DNA of 36,511 bases from JBFXAN01 sp050184225 (GCA_050184225.1 JBFXAN010000054.1:1-36511); one strand, 5' to 3'. Positions 14,807-22,395 are shown, counted from the stretch's first letter. Numbers and translations: made by a program. Notes: generated from the sequence alone by a model not told the origin.

Positions 14807-15472
14807 ATGGACGAACGTTGGCAGCGGGTGCAGACAACGATCTCGGCATACGAGCGGTATGCGACTGATTTCGCCGAGAAGCCGGACGACCGCCGGTGGC
14901 TGCGGCCGCTGGTGGATTCGTTTTCGGCACTGCTCAGTCCGAGATCGTTGGTACTCGATCTCGGCTGCGCGTCGGGACGCGAAACCGTCGAGTTGCAGGC
15001 GGCGGGACTCCGCGTGGTTGGGTTCGATCTGACTGCCGCGTTTTTGCGGATCGCTCAGGCTCGGTATCCCTCCGTTGGGTATCTGCGGGGCGATGCGCTG
15101 CACCTCCCTCTCGCCTCTCAGTCGCTCGACGGCGTTTGGGCAATGGCATCCCTTCTTCATCTGGCTCCGGGCGAGGCCGGGTCTGCCTTGGCCGAAGTTC
15201 GACGTGTCCTCAGGCCGGGAGGTGCGTTCTATTCCTCGCTGCAGATTGGGTCGGCGGTGGGCATGGTTGCGCCACAGGCCGGCGAGGCGGTGCAGGCGGA
15301 CCGGTACTACGCCTTCTACGAGCCGGAGGCGTGGCGGGCCCGGTTGGAGCGGGCCGGGTTTGAAGTCGTCCGCTTCGATGCCCTAGAGCTTGATCCGGAG
15401 CAGGCTTCCGCAAGTTGTAACCTTGGCGCCCGCGGGTGGATCAATGCTTTTGCACGAAGGCCGCATGGATGA
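14807..15472 (+). CDS. Class I SAM-dependent methyltransferase
   Basis: The protein has 221 residues; AGGAG lies about 10 bp before the ATG. The SAM-binding motif I is VLDLGCASGRETVEL (about residue 50), followed by an acidic residue at the end of strand beta-2 (VVGFDLT), motif II around GDALHLPLASQSLDGVWAMA and motif III VLRPGGAFYSSL. This is the Methyltransf_11/25 type. The target is unknown. The C-terminal part (YYAFYEPEAWRARLERAGFEVV) is typical of small-molecule methyltransferases. It stands alone between toxin-antitoxin genes. Confidence 0.92.
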   Translation: MDERWQRVQTTISAYERYATDFAEKPDDRRWLRPLVDSFSALLSPRSLVLDLGCASGRETVELQAAGLRVVGFDLTAAFLRIAQARYPSVGYLRGDALHLPLASQSLDGVWAMASLLHLAPGEAGSALAEVRRVLRPGGAFYSSLQIGSAVGMVAPQAGEAVQADRYYAFYEPEAWRARLERAGFEVVRFDALELDPEQASASCNLGARGWINAFARRPHG

Positions 15473-15504
15473 GGTTGCGGTCGTGGGTACAACTCGCCGA
15501 AGGA

Positions 15505-15513
15505 TGATACAAT
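15505..15513 (+). promoter_or_regulatory. Extended -10 promoter of the antitoxin gene
   Basis: TGATACAAT matches the extended -10 form (TGnTANNNT) and lies 21 bp before the start codon, with AAGGAGG between them. No -35 box is needed for this promoter type. Confidence 0.5.
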
Positions 15514-15534
15514 GACTAAGGAGGGTGAGCAATT

Positions 15535-15840
15535 ATGACGAGCGAACTTGCATCGACCGACATCCGGCACATGCCCGAACTGGCGCCGCTCATCGAAGAA
15601 GTTGAGTCAACGGGCAAGCCACGGCGCATCACCCGCGACGATCACGATGTCGCCGTCCTCGTACCAGTGCGGACCAGACGGCGGCGCGGAGCACCGCCCC
15701 GAGTCATCGGCCGGTCGATCACCGAGGAGACGGCTGGGATCTTCAAAGACTATCGACTGGCACGACCCCTATCGCCACAAGAGGAGCGGAACGCCTTTGA
15801 GGAAGGTGTGGCCCAAGAAGTGAACGAGCACGCTGGGTGA
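15535..15840 (+). CDS. Antitoxin-like protein, Phd/YefM type
   Basis: The protein has 101 residues; AAGGAGG lies upstream. The N-terminal part DIRHMPELAPLIEEVESTGK and PRRITRDDHDVAVLVPV matches the Phd/YefM pattern, in which a short helix and beta strands bind operator DNA. The C-terminal half (RSITEETAGIFKDYRL... LSPQEERNAFEEGVAQEV) is a helical toxin-binding tail. A PIN toxin fragment starts 4 bp downstream. The protein looks intact even though its toxin is not. Confidence 0.82.
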   Translation: MTSELASTDIRHMPELAPLIEEVESTGKPRRITRDDHDVAVLVPVRTRRRRGAPPRVIGRSITEETAGIFKDYRLARPLSPQEERNAFEEGVAQEVNEHAG

Positions 15841-15844
15841 TTCG

Positions 15845-16048
15845 ATGGCCGAACCGGACCTTCCGTTTCTGGACGCCAACGTCATCCTGCGCCACGCCCT
15901 CCAAGACCACGCCGAGCATTCTCCGCGCGCCAGCGCATTGGTTCAGCGCATCGAAGACGGCGAGCAACGAGTCCACACAGTCGACGCCGCCATCTTCGAG
16001 GCGGATTGCTTTCACATCTCCGTGATCGAGGTCGCAGGTTTGACCTAG
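15845..16048 (+). pseudogene. Truncated PIN (VapC-type) toxin
   Basis: Only 67 codons are open. The first 50 match the start of a VapC-type PIN domain (FLDANVILRHALQDH with the first Asp, then DAAIFEA with the second acidic residue). After FEA the sequence turns to DCFHISVIEVAGLT and stops, so the C-terminal half with the remaining acidic residues is missing. No continuation is seen in the other two frames. The toxin is probably dead. Confidence 0.7.
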
Positions 16049-16171
16049 CTGGTGAGTTTTGACCAGGGCTTCGATCGTATCTCTACCATCATGCGCACGG
16101 AGGCCCGATGACAGCGGCGAACTCGCATGACCACCGCCGGGAAGGTGCCGAGCGTCCACAACCGATTGGTG

Positions 16172-16411
16172 CTATGGACCGTACCAAACCAAGTTGATCC
16201 AGAGCACCACGAACACGATGGCACCACCCATCAGCGAAGCGACGCGCGGGAGCCGTGTGCGCAGGAGGACACCTGCAACGAGCATTCCCAGCCCAAGGCA
16301 GATCAACTCCGCACCGGCAAGGGTAAACGCCGCGAAGTATCCGGCCACAACGACTATTGGACCGAATACCATCAGAAGCGTCGATGTGAAACGCCAATCC
16401 GCTGCACTCAT
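16172..16411 (-). CDS. Small three-helix membrane protein
   Basis: The protein has 79 residues from the ATG at 16411 (GGTGAGG upstream, 10 bp after the stop of the frameshifted gene). There are three hydrophobic segments: TLLMVFGPIVVVAGYFAAF, LICLGLGMLVAGVLL and GGAIVFVVLWINLVW. No family is recognised. It is the third of a set of small membrane-protein genes on the minus strand. Confidence 0.6.
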   Translation of the reverse strand: MSAADWRFTSTLLMVFGPIVVVAGYFAAFTLAGAELICLGLGMLVAGVLLRTRLPRVASLMGGAIVFVVLWINLVWYGP

Positions 16412-16421
16412 TGCGGTGACC

Positions 16422-16657
16422 TCACCGTCCCTGCGATGAGCTTCGACCATTGTGTTGCCGTGCCCGGAGCCGTCCGATGGACCAGCCGATCACGGCGCCG
16501 ACCGGGCACAAGACAAAGGCGAAGAGTGGGACGAGAGGGCGATGCCGGCGCCACCACTCGTCCAGAGTACGCCGATGAGAACGCTCACCACCGCGCCGCC
16601 GATCAAACCCCAGAGCCAGGGCGGTGTCGATGGTTGACGTTGTTCATCACTCGCCAT
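16422..16657 (-). pseudogene. Small two-helix membrane protein gene with frameshift
   Basis: From the ATG at 16657 the frame reads WLWGLIGGAVVSVLIGVLW and SGGAGIAL, then turns to Ser-rich nonsense and stops at 16490. In another frame the sequence goes on as LVPLFAFVLCPVGAVIGWSI and GRLRARQHNG to a stop at 16422. Removing one TC dinucleotide (an extra GA on the + strand near 16533-16537) joins the two parts into one about 77-residue protein with two helices. The next gene then follows after 10 bp, as expected for an operon. It may be a real mutation or a sequencing error. Confidence 0.65.
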
Positions 16658-16682
16658 GATCGGCGCTCCGTCGCACGGTCGT

Positions 16683-16997
16683 TCACTCCATGGCTTTGTA
16701 CTTAAGCCAAGCGGCGGCGGTCCAGAGCAGCGTGGCCGGAAGGAACAGCATGCCGAAGCTTGGGAGGAATGGTACGGAAAGCATGGCCGACACGCCGGCG
16801 GCGACCACAACGAACGGCGCCCCCCACTGAAGGGAAATCAGGAGGGGGAGCGTCTGCACCAGGAGATACGTCAGGGCGAGCACTACCGCGATCGGCGAAT
16901 GGCTGAGAAACCCGGCTATCACCAACCCGATAGCGCCGAGTCCGCCAGCGATTGTCGCGATGTATGTGGCTACCCTACCCCGTGGTTCTCCTTGCAT
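16683..16997 (-). CDS. Small multi-helix membrane protein
   Basis: The protein has 104 residues with three or four hydrophobic segments (TYIATIAGGLGAIGLVIAGF, AVVLALTYLLVQTLPLLI, FVVVAAGVSAMLSVPFL and FGMLFLPATLLWTAAAWL). No family is recognised. The ribosome site is weak, so the exact start is uncertain. It precedes two further small membrane-protein genes on the same strand with gaps of 25 and 10 bp. Confidence 0.6.
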   Translation of the reverse strand: MQGEPRGRVATYIATIAGGLGAIGLVIAGFLSHSPIAVVLALTYLLVQTLPLLISLQWGAPFVVVAAGVSAMLSVPFLPSFGMLFLPATLLWTAAAWLKYKAME

Positions 16998-17056
16998 AGG
17001 CCGTTGCTCGTGTGAGCGTCATTGCGTGATCCTCACGTTGTTAATCAGCGTACAGG

Positions 17057-17215
17057 TCAACTTGCACGTGCGGCGGCGGCCATAACGTAGAGCGTCTGGA
17101 TGATCAGCCATCCTAGGAATGTGAGGTCAGCGAGCTTTACCATTCGTCGGAGCTTGGGACCGAACTGTACGCGGAACTCCCACGGTCCTAGTTCATTCGA
17201 TGAGTGGTGGCGCAT
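17057..17215 (-). CDS. Single-helix small membrane protein
   Basis: The protein has 52 residues from the ATG at 17215 (GAGGTG 5 bp upstream); a longer frame to 17323 lacks support. Residues 1-28 are polar and basic, followed by LTFLGWLIIQTLYVMAAAA, a single membrane helix near the C-terminus. It is upstream of the other small membrane-protein genes and may belong to their transcript. Its short length makes it uncertain. Confidence 0.45.
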   Translation of the reverse strand: MRHHSSNELGPWEFRVQFGPKLRRMVKLADLTFLGWLIIQTLYVMAAAARAS

Positions 17216-17372
17216 CGAACACCTCATTCGACCCCGCTGACGACACAGCCAATGATGGCGGCGCGTCGAAGCGTTGCTCGCTTGCTGAATGGGCTCTTTC
17301 AGCTTGTCACGATCCAGATCCACTGATCCATGCGTGGATTGCGGCGGCGCTGACGGTGACTCGGCATCACCA

Positions 17373-17523
17373 CTCAGAGCGTGGTTGAGTATTCAGAATG
17401 ACGCGACATGGTCATCCTGAGCGCCAGCGAAGGATCTCGGACGCTATCAGACCTCCGAGATCCTTCGCTGGCGCTCAGGATGACAAGCGGACCGATGGTC
17501 TTCATTCTCAAACACGCTCTCAG
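17373..17523. mobile_element. MITE-like palindromic element, about 150 bp
   Basis: The centre is a perfect 31-bp inverted repeat (17411-17441 with 17454-17484, 12-nt loop). The outer ends are a second inverted pair: CAGAGCGTGGTTGAG at the left edge and its near-complement CTCAAACACGCTCTCAG at the right. No open reading frame of note lies inside. A partial copy lies at 8995-9068, so it is dispersed and was probably mobilised by a transposase encoded elsewhere. The remaining gap sequence, 17524-17653, shows nothing further. Confidence 0.75.
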
Positions 17524-17653
17524 CGACCGCGATACGCGTCACAGCGACCAACTATCGCGTTCTGTCGGTGCATCCGCTGAGGATGGGAGACGCATGAAGA
17601 TCCTCGGATAGCCGCCCGGCCGGTCCGAGGAGACCGAAGCCGGTGATCTACGG

Positions 17654-18340
17654 CTACGGTTGGCTGCCGGTGCGGGCGCCGCCGGGGCGGTAGGCGCCGC
17701 TCGTCCACTCGTCCGGCATGACGCGGGCAACGCGGACGGTGCCGCCGCGGCCGTCTGGTTGGTAGATGGCGGCCTCACCCTGGGCGAGGTCGGCGACGAT
17801 GCCGACGCCGTGGGCGACGATCACGGTGTTGGTTCCCCGCGGGGGGATCAGGGTGACGCTCTGCTCGATGTAGGCGTTGCGCTGTTCGGCGGTGAGCGGC
17901 TGATCGTCGATGCAGCAGAGGTTGAGCGCGGGCACGACAGCATCGACACGGCCGAAGGCGATGCCCGCCGTCTCTTTGGCGCGGCAGATCTCGCTGGTAT
18001 AGACGGCGCTCACCGGGATCGCAAGCGCGCGGAAGGTGTTGCCGATCGTGCGGGCGTCGCGGAGGCCGGCTTCGCGGATGTTGCGCTGGGTCCCACAGTC
18101 GTTCACGTTGACCGGCGCCATGTCGACGCCGTCATCGGCGAGGACATGGCGGAAGAAGATCACGTAGCCGCCCTGGAGCAGTTCTTCGGCGGTGAGGCCG
18201 GCCGGCTGAGCAGAGGCGATGGGAGTGCCGGGCGCGACAGCGGCGGCGAACACGGCGATGGCGAGCGCGACGATGGTCAGGGCGATGCGCCGGTGGGCAT
18301 TGTGGAGGGCGCGCGCCGCCGCGACTGGGGTGACGGTCAT
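17654..18340 (-). CDS. Secreted histidine phosphatase family protein
   Basis: The protein has 228 residues from the ATG at 18340 (AGGGGG upstream). A signal peptide or membrane segment (ALTIVALAIAVFAAAVAPG) ends near ASA. The phosphatase core has the phosphohistidine motif as FFRHVLADDG (RHG is RHV here), the YTSEICRAKETA segment with Arg, and VAHGVGI with the second His. The extracytoplasmic place and RHV variant match the small secreted branch of the family, which often lacks a known substrate. It lies 29 bp downstream of the ABC-2 permease on the same strand, so it is probably co-transcribed. Confidence 0.9.
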   Translation of the reverse strand: MTVTPVAAARALHNAHRRIALTIVALAIAVFAAAVAPGTPIASAQPAGLTAEELLQGGYVIFFRHVLADDGVDMAPVNVNDCGTQRNIREAGLRDARTIGNTFRALAIPVSAVYTSEICRAKETAGIAFGRVDAVVPALNLCCIDDQPLTAEQRNAYIEQSVTLIPPRGTNTVIVAHGVGIVADLAQGEAAIYQPDGRGGTVRVARVMPDEWTSGAYRPGGARTGSQP

Positions 18341-18369
18341 GAAGAATCCCCCTGGGAGAAGATGCGGGA

Positions 18370-19098
18370 TCAACCCGCGATGTTGAGGGTGCGTAGCCGG
18401 TTGACGCTGAGGAGCGTGAACAGGAGCACGACCACCGCACAGCTTACCAGGGCGCGAGGTCCGGAGAGGTCGGCGCTGAAGACACTTTCCGGCAGGGTGG
18501 AGAAGGCGTCGGCGATGCCGCGCATATATTCCCGCACGCTCAGGTTGCGGATGCCTCCGAAGAACTGGGTGAGCAATCCCTCCCAGACGAAGACATAGAG
18601 CAGGCCGCCGATCAGGGCGCGGCTGGTGATCAATCCGAGAAAGGTGAATATCGCCGCATAGGCAGCGGCGCCCAGGCCGGCACCCAGGGCGAAGGCGAAG
18701 GCGACCCGTGCTTCGTCGACGCCGCGGTCGAGGATGAGCGCGGTGGCATAGACGCCAACGATGACGAAGACGGCAATGATCGCCACGGTGGGCAGCAGCT
18801 TGCTCACCACGATCTTCCAGCGCGCCACCGGCTTGAGCAGCAGATAGACGATCGTGCCGTCCTCGATCTCGCTGCCGAGGGCCGAGGCGGCAAAGACCAG
18901 CGCCGTCACCGGCACGACGAGGGTGAGAAAGAGACTGTTATACAGCCCGACGAGAAACTCTTGAGGGTCGACGGTCGCGTCGCTGAAGGTGAAGAGCAGC
19001 GCCAGCAGCGGCGGCAGCGCGCCGAGGCCGATGAGCACCAACAGCTTGCCGCGTGTGAGGAGCTGCCGGACGGTCAGCCACATGATCTCTGGTTGCAC
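18370..19098 (-). CDS. ABC-2 type permease
   Basis: The protein has 242 residues from a GTG at 19098, which lies 2 bp after the hepT stop (TGAGCGTG) with GGGAG inside the end of hepT; a TTG at 19116 is a weaker option. Six hydrophobic segments are seen (LLVLIGLGALPPLLALLF, LFLTLVVPVTALVFAASAL, LPTVAIIAVFVIVGVYA, AAAYAAIFTFLGLI, GGLLYVFVWEGLL and the last one ALVSCAVVVLLFTLL). The GSEIEDGTIVYLLLKPVARWKIVVSKL loop is the ABC-2 coupling region. No ATPase gene is adjacent, so it needs a partner from elsewhere. It seems translationally coupled to the HepT toxin gene. Confidence 0.85.
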   Translation of the reverse strand: MQPEIMWLTVRQLLTRGKLLVLIGLGALPPLLALLFTFSDATVDPQEFLVGLYNSLFLTLVVPVTALVFAASALGSEIEDGTIVYLLLKPVARWKIVVSKLLPTVAIIAVFVIVGVYATALILDRGVDEARVAFAFALGAGLGAAAYAAIFTFLGLITSRALIGGLLYVFVWEGLLTQFFGGIRNLSVREYMRGIADAFSTLPESVFSADLSGPRALVSCAVVVLLFTLLSVNRLRTLNIAG

Positions 19099-19100
19099 GC

Positions 19101-19442
19101 TCAGCCATTCTCCCAAGTAACGACCGATTCGAGCATGACGATCAAATCAGGCACATTCGATCGAACTGTTGACCATGCAATCGTCAGGTTGACCCGGCCA
19201 TATTCGTGGACAAGCCGATGACGCATCCCAATGATATCGTCCCACGGTATCTCAGGATGCTCGTTTCGCGTGGCCTTTGAGATACCGCGTGCCGCCTCGC
19301 CGATGGTCTGCAACACGTAGACCACAGCCAACTGGATCGCGCGCTCGGTCTGAAAATGGTCCCACGTGACATCTGCGACAAGAGACCGACCTTCCCGACA
19401 CCATTGCAACATATCGAGGAGAAGGGCGTCATCCGACGGCAT
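19101..19442 (-). CDS. hepT: HepT family HEPN ribonuclease toxin
   Basis: The protein has 113 residues. The HEPN fold is helical and carries the RNase motif as R74-x4-H79 followed by Tyr81 (MRHRLVHEYGRVNL). It overlaps the MntA gene by 14 bp, the usual layout of MntA-HepT toxin-antitoxin modules. In studied pairs HepT is an RNase silenced when MntA adds AMP groups to its active-site Tyr. The motif is complete, so the toxin looks active. Downstream the ABC-2 permease gene starts within 2 bp. Confidence 0.93.
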   Translation of the reverse strand: MPSDDALLLDMLQWCREGRSLVADVTWDHFQTERAIQLAVVYVLQTIGEAARGISKATRNEHPEIPWDDIIGMRHRLVHEYGRVNLTIAWSTVRSNVPDLIVMLESVVTWENG

Positions 19443-19749
19443 AAATCGTCTGGACCGTCGTTAGAATTGCGTTTCGCCGGATGAAGTTCGGACTTTGCTC
19501 GACAGTTGCCCGTTCAACGAGATCAACGGGACGGCCGATTATCTCTTGCAGCTCGCGTTCCATTTGCGCGAGATCGAAGAAGGTCAAACCGTGATCGGGC
19601 GCGAAGGTGACGAGCACATCGACATCGCTGTCGGGGCGGAAGTCGTCGCGGAGCACTGAGCCGAACAAGGATAGCTCCGTGATCTGCCAGCGGCGGCAGA
19701 ACTCGGCGATCGCCGCCATCGGCATCTCGATCCGTGCGCCCGATGTCAT
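19429..19749 (-). CDS. mntA: MntA family nucleotidyltransferase antitoxin
   Basis: The protein has 106 residues from the ATG at 19749 (AAAGGA 10 bp upstream). The nucleotidyltransferase site is LFGSVLRDDF with Gly30-Ser31, then RPDSDVDVLV with Asp42 and Asp44 as metal ligands. After FFDLAQMERELQEIIGRPVDLV comes the usual short C-terminal part. MntA enzymes AMPylate the HepT toxin. The GSxxR-x-SDxD motif is complete. It is the first gene of the operon mntA-hepT-permease-phosphatase. Confidence 0.93.
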   Translation of the reverse strand: MTSGARIEMPMAAIAEFCRRWQITELSLFGSVLRDDFRPDSDVDVLVTFAPDHGLTFFDLAQMERELQEIIGRPVDLVERATVEQSPNFIRRNAILTTVQTIYAVG

Positions 19750-20013
19750 CCGGTTGCGTCCTTTCCCAGTGGCCGCCGCCGTCGCGTGATTCGAGGATAC
19801 CAGAGCGGCGGTCACACCTTGGACAGGGAACGAAGGAACCCCACCGCCGGTCCGTTCCGGCCCTTGTGTCGTGGCCGGAGGTACGGCGTCGTCGGGGTAC
19901 GACCGGCGCACCAAACACCGGACCGAGGGCGCTGCGGCAGGTGAGGCGGCGCTATTTACCATACGGTCAACAGAGCGCCGGCCACGGCCGCCGAACGAAG
20001 AAGGAGATCCGCC

Positions 20014-20469
20014 ATGCTGACGACCACTTTTCCGGAGACGACGCACGATGTGTTCGGCTTTCGTTTTGCCGAGCCGGGCGCAGCGCCGCACATCTGGACG
20101 ATCACGGCAAGCCTGGTTGCCGCCCGACGCGAGTTTGACGGCCGCATCACCCTCGTGATCGCTGACCCGGATGGACGGCCGCATCGGATGCTCGTCGCCT
20201 TCCCGGCGCCGACCGATCCGATCGCCGCCGATGACGCGCTGGGCGCCCGGATCGCATTGGGCCGAACGGCCTTCGTCGAGAGCTTCGTCAACCCATCGGT
20301 GGAGGGTTGCAGCCTCCTCTACGGGAAGGCGGAATTGACGCTGACGCTGCCGGAGCGCGCGGGCGACGGCGCGCGATGTCCGATGCCGCGCATCGTCGAT
20401 TTCATCGCCCTCGGCGGCGACGCGGCCACTCCGGCCCGTCGCGCCGGTGGCGAGCGCCGCTGCTCATGA
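20014..20469 (+). CDS. Protein of unknown function, 151 aa
   Basis: AAGGAG lies 8 bp before the ATG. I do not recognise the protein. The first 110 residues look like a mostly beta fold with strands such as HIWTITASLVA, GRITLVIADPDG and HRMLVAF, followed by a loop with TAFVESFVNPSVEGCSLLYG. The last 30 residues are Arg/Ala-rich and look disordered. No signal peptide or membrane segment is visible. The 264-bp gap before it holds no other gene. Confidence 0.7.
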   Translation: MLTTTFPETTHDVFGFRFAEPGAAPHIWTITASLVAARREFDGRITLVIADPDGRPHRMLVAFPAPTDPIAADDALGARIALGRTAFVESFVNPSVEGCSLLYGKAELTLTLPERAGDGARCPMPRIVDFIALGGDAATPARRAGGERRCS

Positions 20470-20580
20470 TGCAACTCAATCTACGTGCGATCAGTAGCGT
20501 CAGGCGTCGATCTCCGCCAACAACAACTCACCGCGGTGGAGGCGAAACGTGTGGCGCGTTCCATCTTGCTGATTCGCAGC

Positions 20581-20976
20581 TCACGGAACTACCGTCACGG
20601 ATCCGAATTGGTGAAAGTGATGGTCGAACGCAAATGCACGGTCAATCCCCAACTTCTCAATCACGACTTTGCTCGTACAATCAGTAAAATTCCAACCCTT
20701 GTCCGAGAATCGCCGAAAGACCAGCCATGCCTGCGTGATATCATGTTCCGTTAGGTAATAAATGTCGACTTGCCCGCTTTCAAAGAATTCGGCCCCCATT
20801 ACCAACGCACGCTCACGTTCACCCCGTATGCGGAGTAACGTCAGTGTTTCCGACACCACATAGTCCGTCGTGAGCCATCGCTCCCGATTGCTCCGTGACC
20901 ACTCGACCGCAGCTGAATGGTGTCTGTTGGTTGGCACTACTCGGGCGAACCAGCCACCAGTATCGACGAAAATCAT
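20581..20976 (-). CDS. PIN-domain (VapC-type) toxin
   Basis: The protein has 131 residues. The acidic residues expected for an active PIN RNase are present: Asp5 (VDTGGWFA), Glu43 (VVSETLTLL), Asp99 (FTDCTS) and Asp118 (FDHHFHQFG). The four form the metal site. The gene starts with an ATGA overlap (20973-20976) on the stop of the DUF104 gene, which is the usual antitoxin-first layout. It looks intact. Confidence 0.9.
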   Translation of the reverse strand: MIFVDTGGWFARVVPTNRHHSAAVEWSRSNRERWLTTDYVVSETLTLLRIRGERERALVMGAEFFESGQVDIYYLTEHDITQAWLVFRRFSDKGWNFTDCTSKVVIEKLGIDRAFAFDHHFHQFGSVTVVP

Positions 20977-21206
20977 GAGTCACGGTCTTCGCCATACAGT
21001 GCGCGGTCATGATCTTCGCCGGAAAAAGGATCGGTCTTGCCTTGGAGCGGCATTGATGCGATCTGGTCGAGTCTCTCTTCGAGGGATACTCCATGACCGG
21101 ATTCGTCGATGATGATCACTGAAACGCGAGATCCCTCGCCGAGCGAGATCGGATTGAGCGGTCGAAGCACCCCCCCTTCGTATACTGCTTCAAACGTGGT
21201 CACCAT
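20973..21206 (-). CDS. DUF104 (AF2212-like) antitoxin
   Basis: The protein has 77 residues; AGGAGG lies before the ATG. The N-terminal MVTTFEAVYEGGVLRPLNPI and SLGEGSRVSVIIID are the hallmark of DUF104/AF2212-type antitoxins, which use a swapped-hairpin-like DNA-binding fold. The acidic tail probably covers the toxin. The gene overlaps the PIN toxin. A palindrome with a TATAAT inside lies 90 bp upstream, a likely operator. Confidence 0.88.
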   Translation of the reverse strand: MVTTFEAVYEGGVLRPLNPISLGEGSRVSVIIIDESGHGVSLEERLDQIASMPLQGKTDPFSGEDHDRALYGEDRDS

Positions 21207-21294
21207 TGCGCTCCTCCTGCGCCACTTCCACCGATCGAGATGGAGTCCGGCAGCGCCGGGTCACACTCTCTGATTTGATCCTCTGTCACCCGTA

Positions 21295-21313
21295 CCGTGG
21301 ATTATATCCACGG
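21295..21313 (-). promoter_or_regulatory. Palindromic operator around -10 of the DUF104/PIN operon
   Basis: CCGTGGAT-TAT-ATCCACGG is a perfect 8-bp-arm palindrome. On the minus strand it contains TATAAT (21306 to 21301), directed toward the antitoxin gene. No good -35 box is seen. Antitoxin-toxin complexes often repress from a palindrome over the -10 box. Confidence 0.5.
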
Positions 21314-21414
21314 GGCGATGAGAGCGGGTTCGCGGGCCTGCCGCGACTCGTTCATTCCGACACTGCTGCGCTACATTGTCGGTATCGATCACGGCGATCT
21401 CAGAGGGGGCGCCC

Positions 21415-22365
21415 ATGAGTGTCAAGCTTGGCATCGGTCTGGCGGCCTGGCCATTTCCGGAGCACGATCCGGAGCAGTTCTTTAGCTATGTTGAGCGGGC
21501 GGAGGCACTGGGGGTCGATTCGCTCTGGTTGAGCGAGCGATTGACCAGTCCAGTGATGATGCTGGAGCCGCTGAGCGCGCTGGCGATGGCGGCGGCGCGA
21601 ACGCGCGGTATGAAGTTTGGCATGAGCGTGCTCGTGTTGCCGGCGCGAAACCCGGTGATTCTGGCGCGGACGCTGGCAACGATTGACTTTCTCTCCGGTG
21701 GGCGGATGCTGCCCGCTTTTGGCCTCGGCCTCGAAGATCCGCGCGAGCAGGAGGCGGCGGGGATCGCGCGGGCGGAGCGGGCCGCACGTGTTGAGGAATC
21801 GGTGGAACTGATGCGCCGCCTGTGGTCGGAAGATGGGGTAACACATCACGGCCGGTTTTACCACGTCACCGAGGCGACGGTACGGCCGCGCCCGCGGCAG
21901 GTGTCGCTGCCGGTGTGGTTCGGCGGGCGTTCAGACCCCGCGCTGCGACGCGTCGGCGCCCTGGGCGATGGCTGGCTTGCGTCGGCGGTGACCCCGGATG
22001 AGGTGCGTATCATGGTGCCGCGCATTCAGGTACATGCGGCGGCGGCCGACCGGGCGATCGATGATGATCACTACGGTGTGATCGTTCCATACTGGATCAC
22101 GACCGATCCTGATGCCGCGTTGGAACGGGTCGCGCCGTCGATGCTTCGACTCCGCCCGGATGCGTCACCGGCCGGCTATGCAGCGGTGGGAAGCGCGGCG
22201 CACTGCCGTGAACTGGTGCAGCGATATATTGACGCCGGCGCGAGCAAGTTTGTGCTGCGGCCGGTATGCCCGCCGGGCGAGATTGCCGATCAGTTGGAGC
22301 GACTGGGCGACGAGGTGCTGCCGGCCTTTCACGGGACACCGGTTGCGGCCGGCGGCGTAGCGTAG
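21415..22365 (+). CDS. LLM class (F420-type) oxidoreductase
   Basis: The protein has 316 residues from the ATG at 21415 (AGGGGG 6 bp upstream). The TIM barrel of luciferase-like enzymes is clear: VKLGIGLAAWPFP, AEALGVDSLWLSERL, LVLPARNPVILARTLATIDF, SGGRMLPAFGLG, YHVTEATVRPRPRQ and LPVWFGGRSDPALRRVGALGDGW. Members bind F420 (some FMN) and reduce or oxidise small molecules. The RARNPVxLARxLATIDxLSGGR block supports the F420 side. It stands alone and runs divergent to the DUF104/PIN operon; a 208-bp gap lies between them. Confidence 0.92.
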   Translation: MSVKLGIGLAAWPFPEHDPEQFFSYVERAEALGVDSLWLSERLTSPVMMLEPLSALAMAAARTRGMKFGMSVLVLPARNPVILARTLATIDFLSGGRMLPAFGLGLEDPREQEAAGIARAERAARVEESVELMRRLWSEDGVTHHGRFYHVTEATVRPRPRQVSLPVWFGGRSDPALRRVGALGDGWLASAVTPDEVRIMVPRIQVHAAAADRAIDDDHYGVIVPYWITTDPDAALERVAPSMLRLRPDASPAGYAAVGSAAHCRELVQRYIDAGASKFVLRPVCPPGEIADQLERLGDEVLPAFHGTPVAAGGVA

Positions 22366-22395
22366 GCCGGAGTGTTCACTACGAAAGAGTCAGGA

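Noticed and set aside
17660..18598. A 312-codon + strand frame
   Set aside because: Antisense to the histidine phosphatase and the permease start of the true genes; no motif, no ribosome site.
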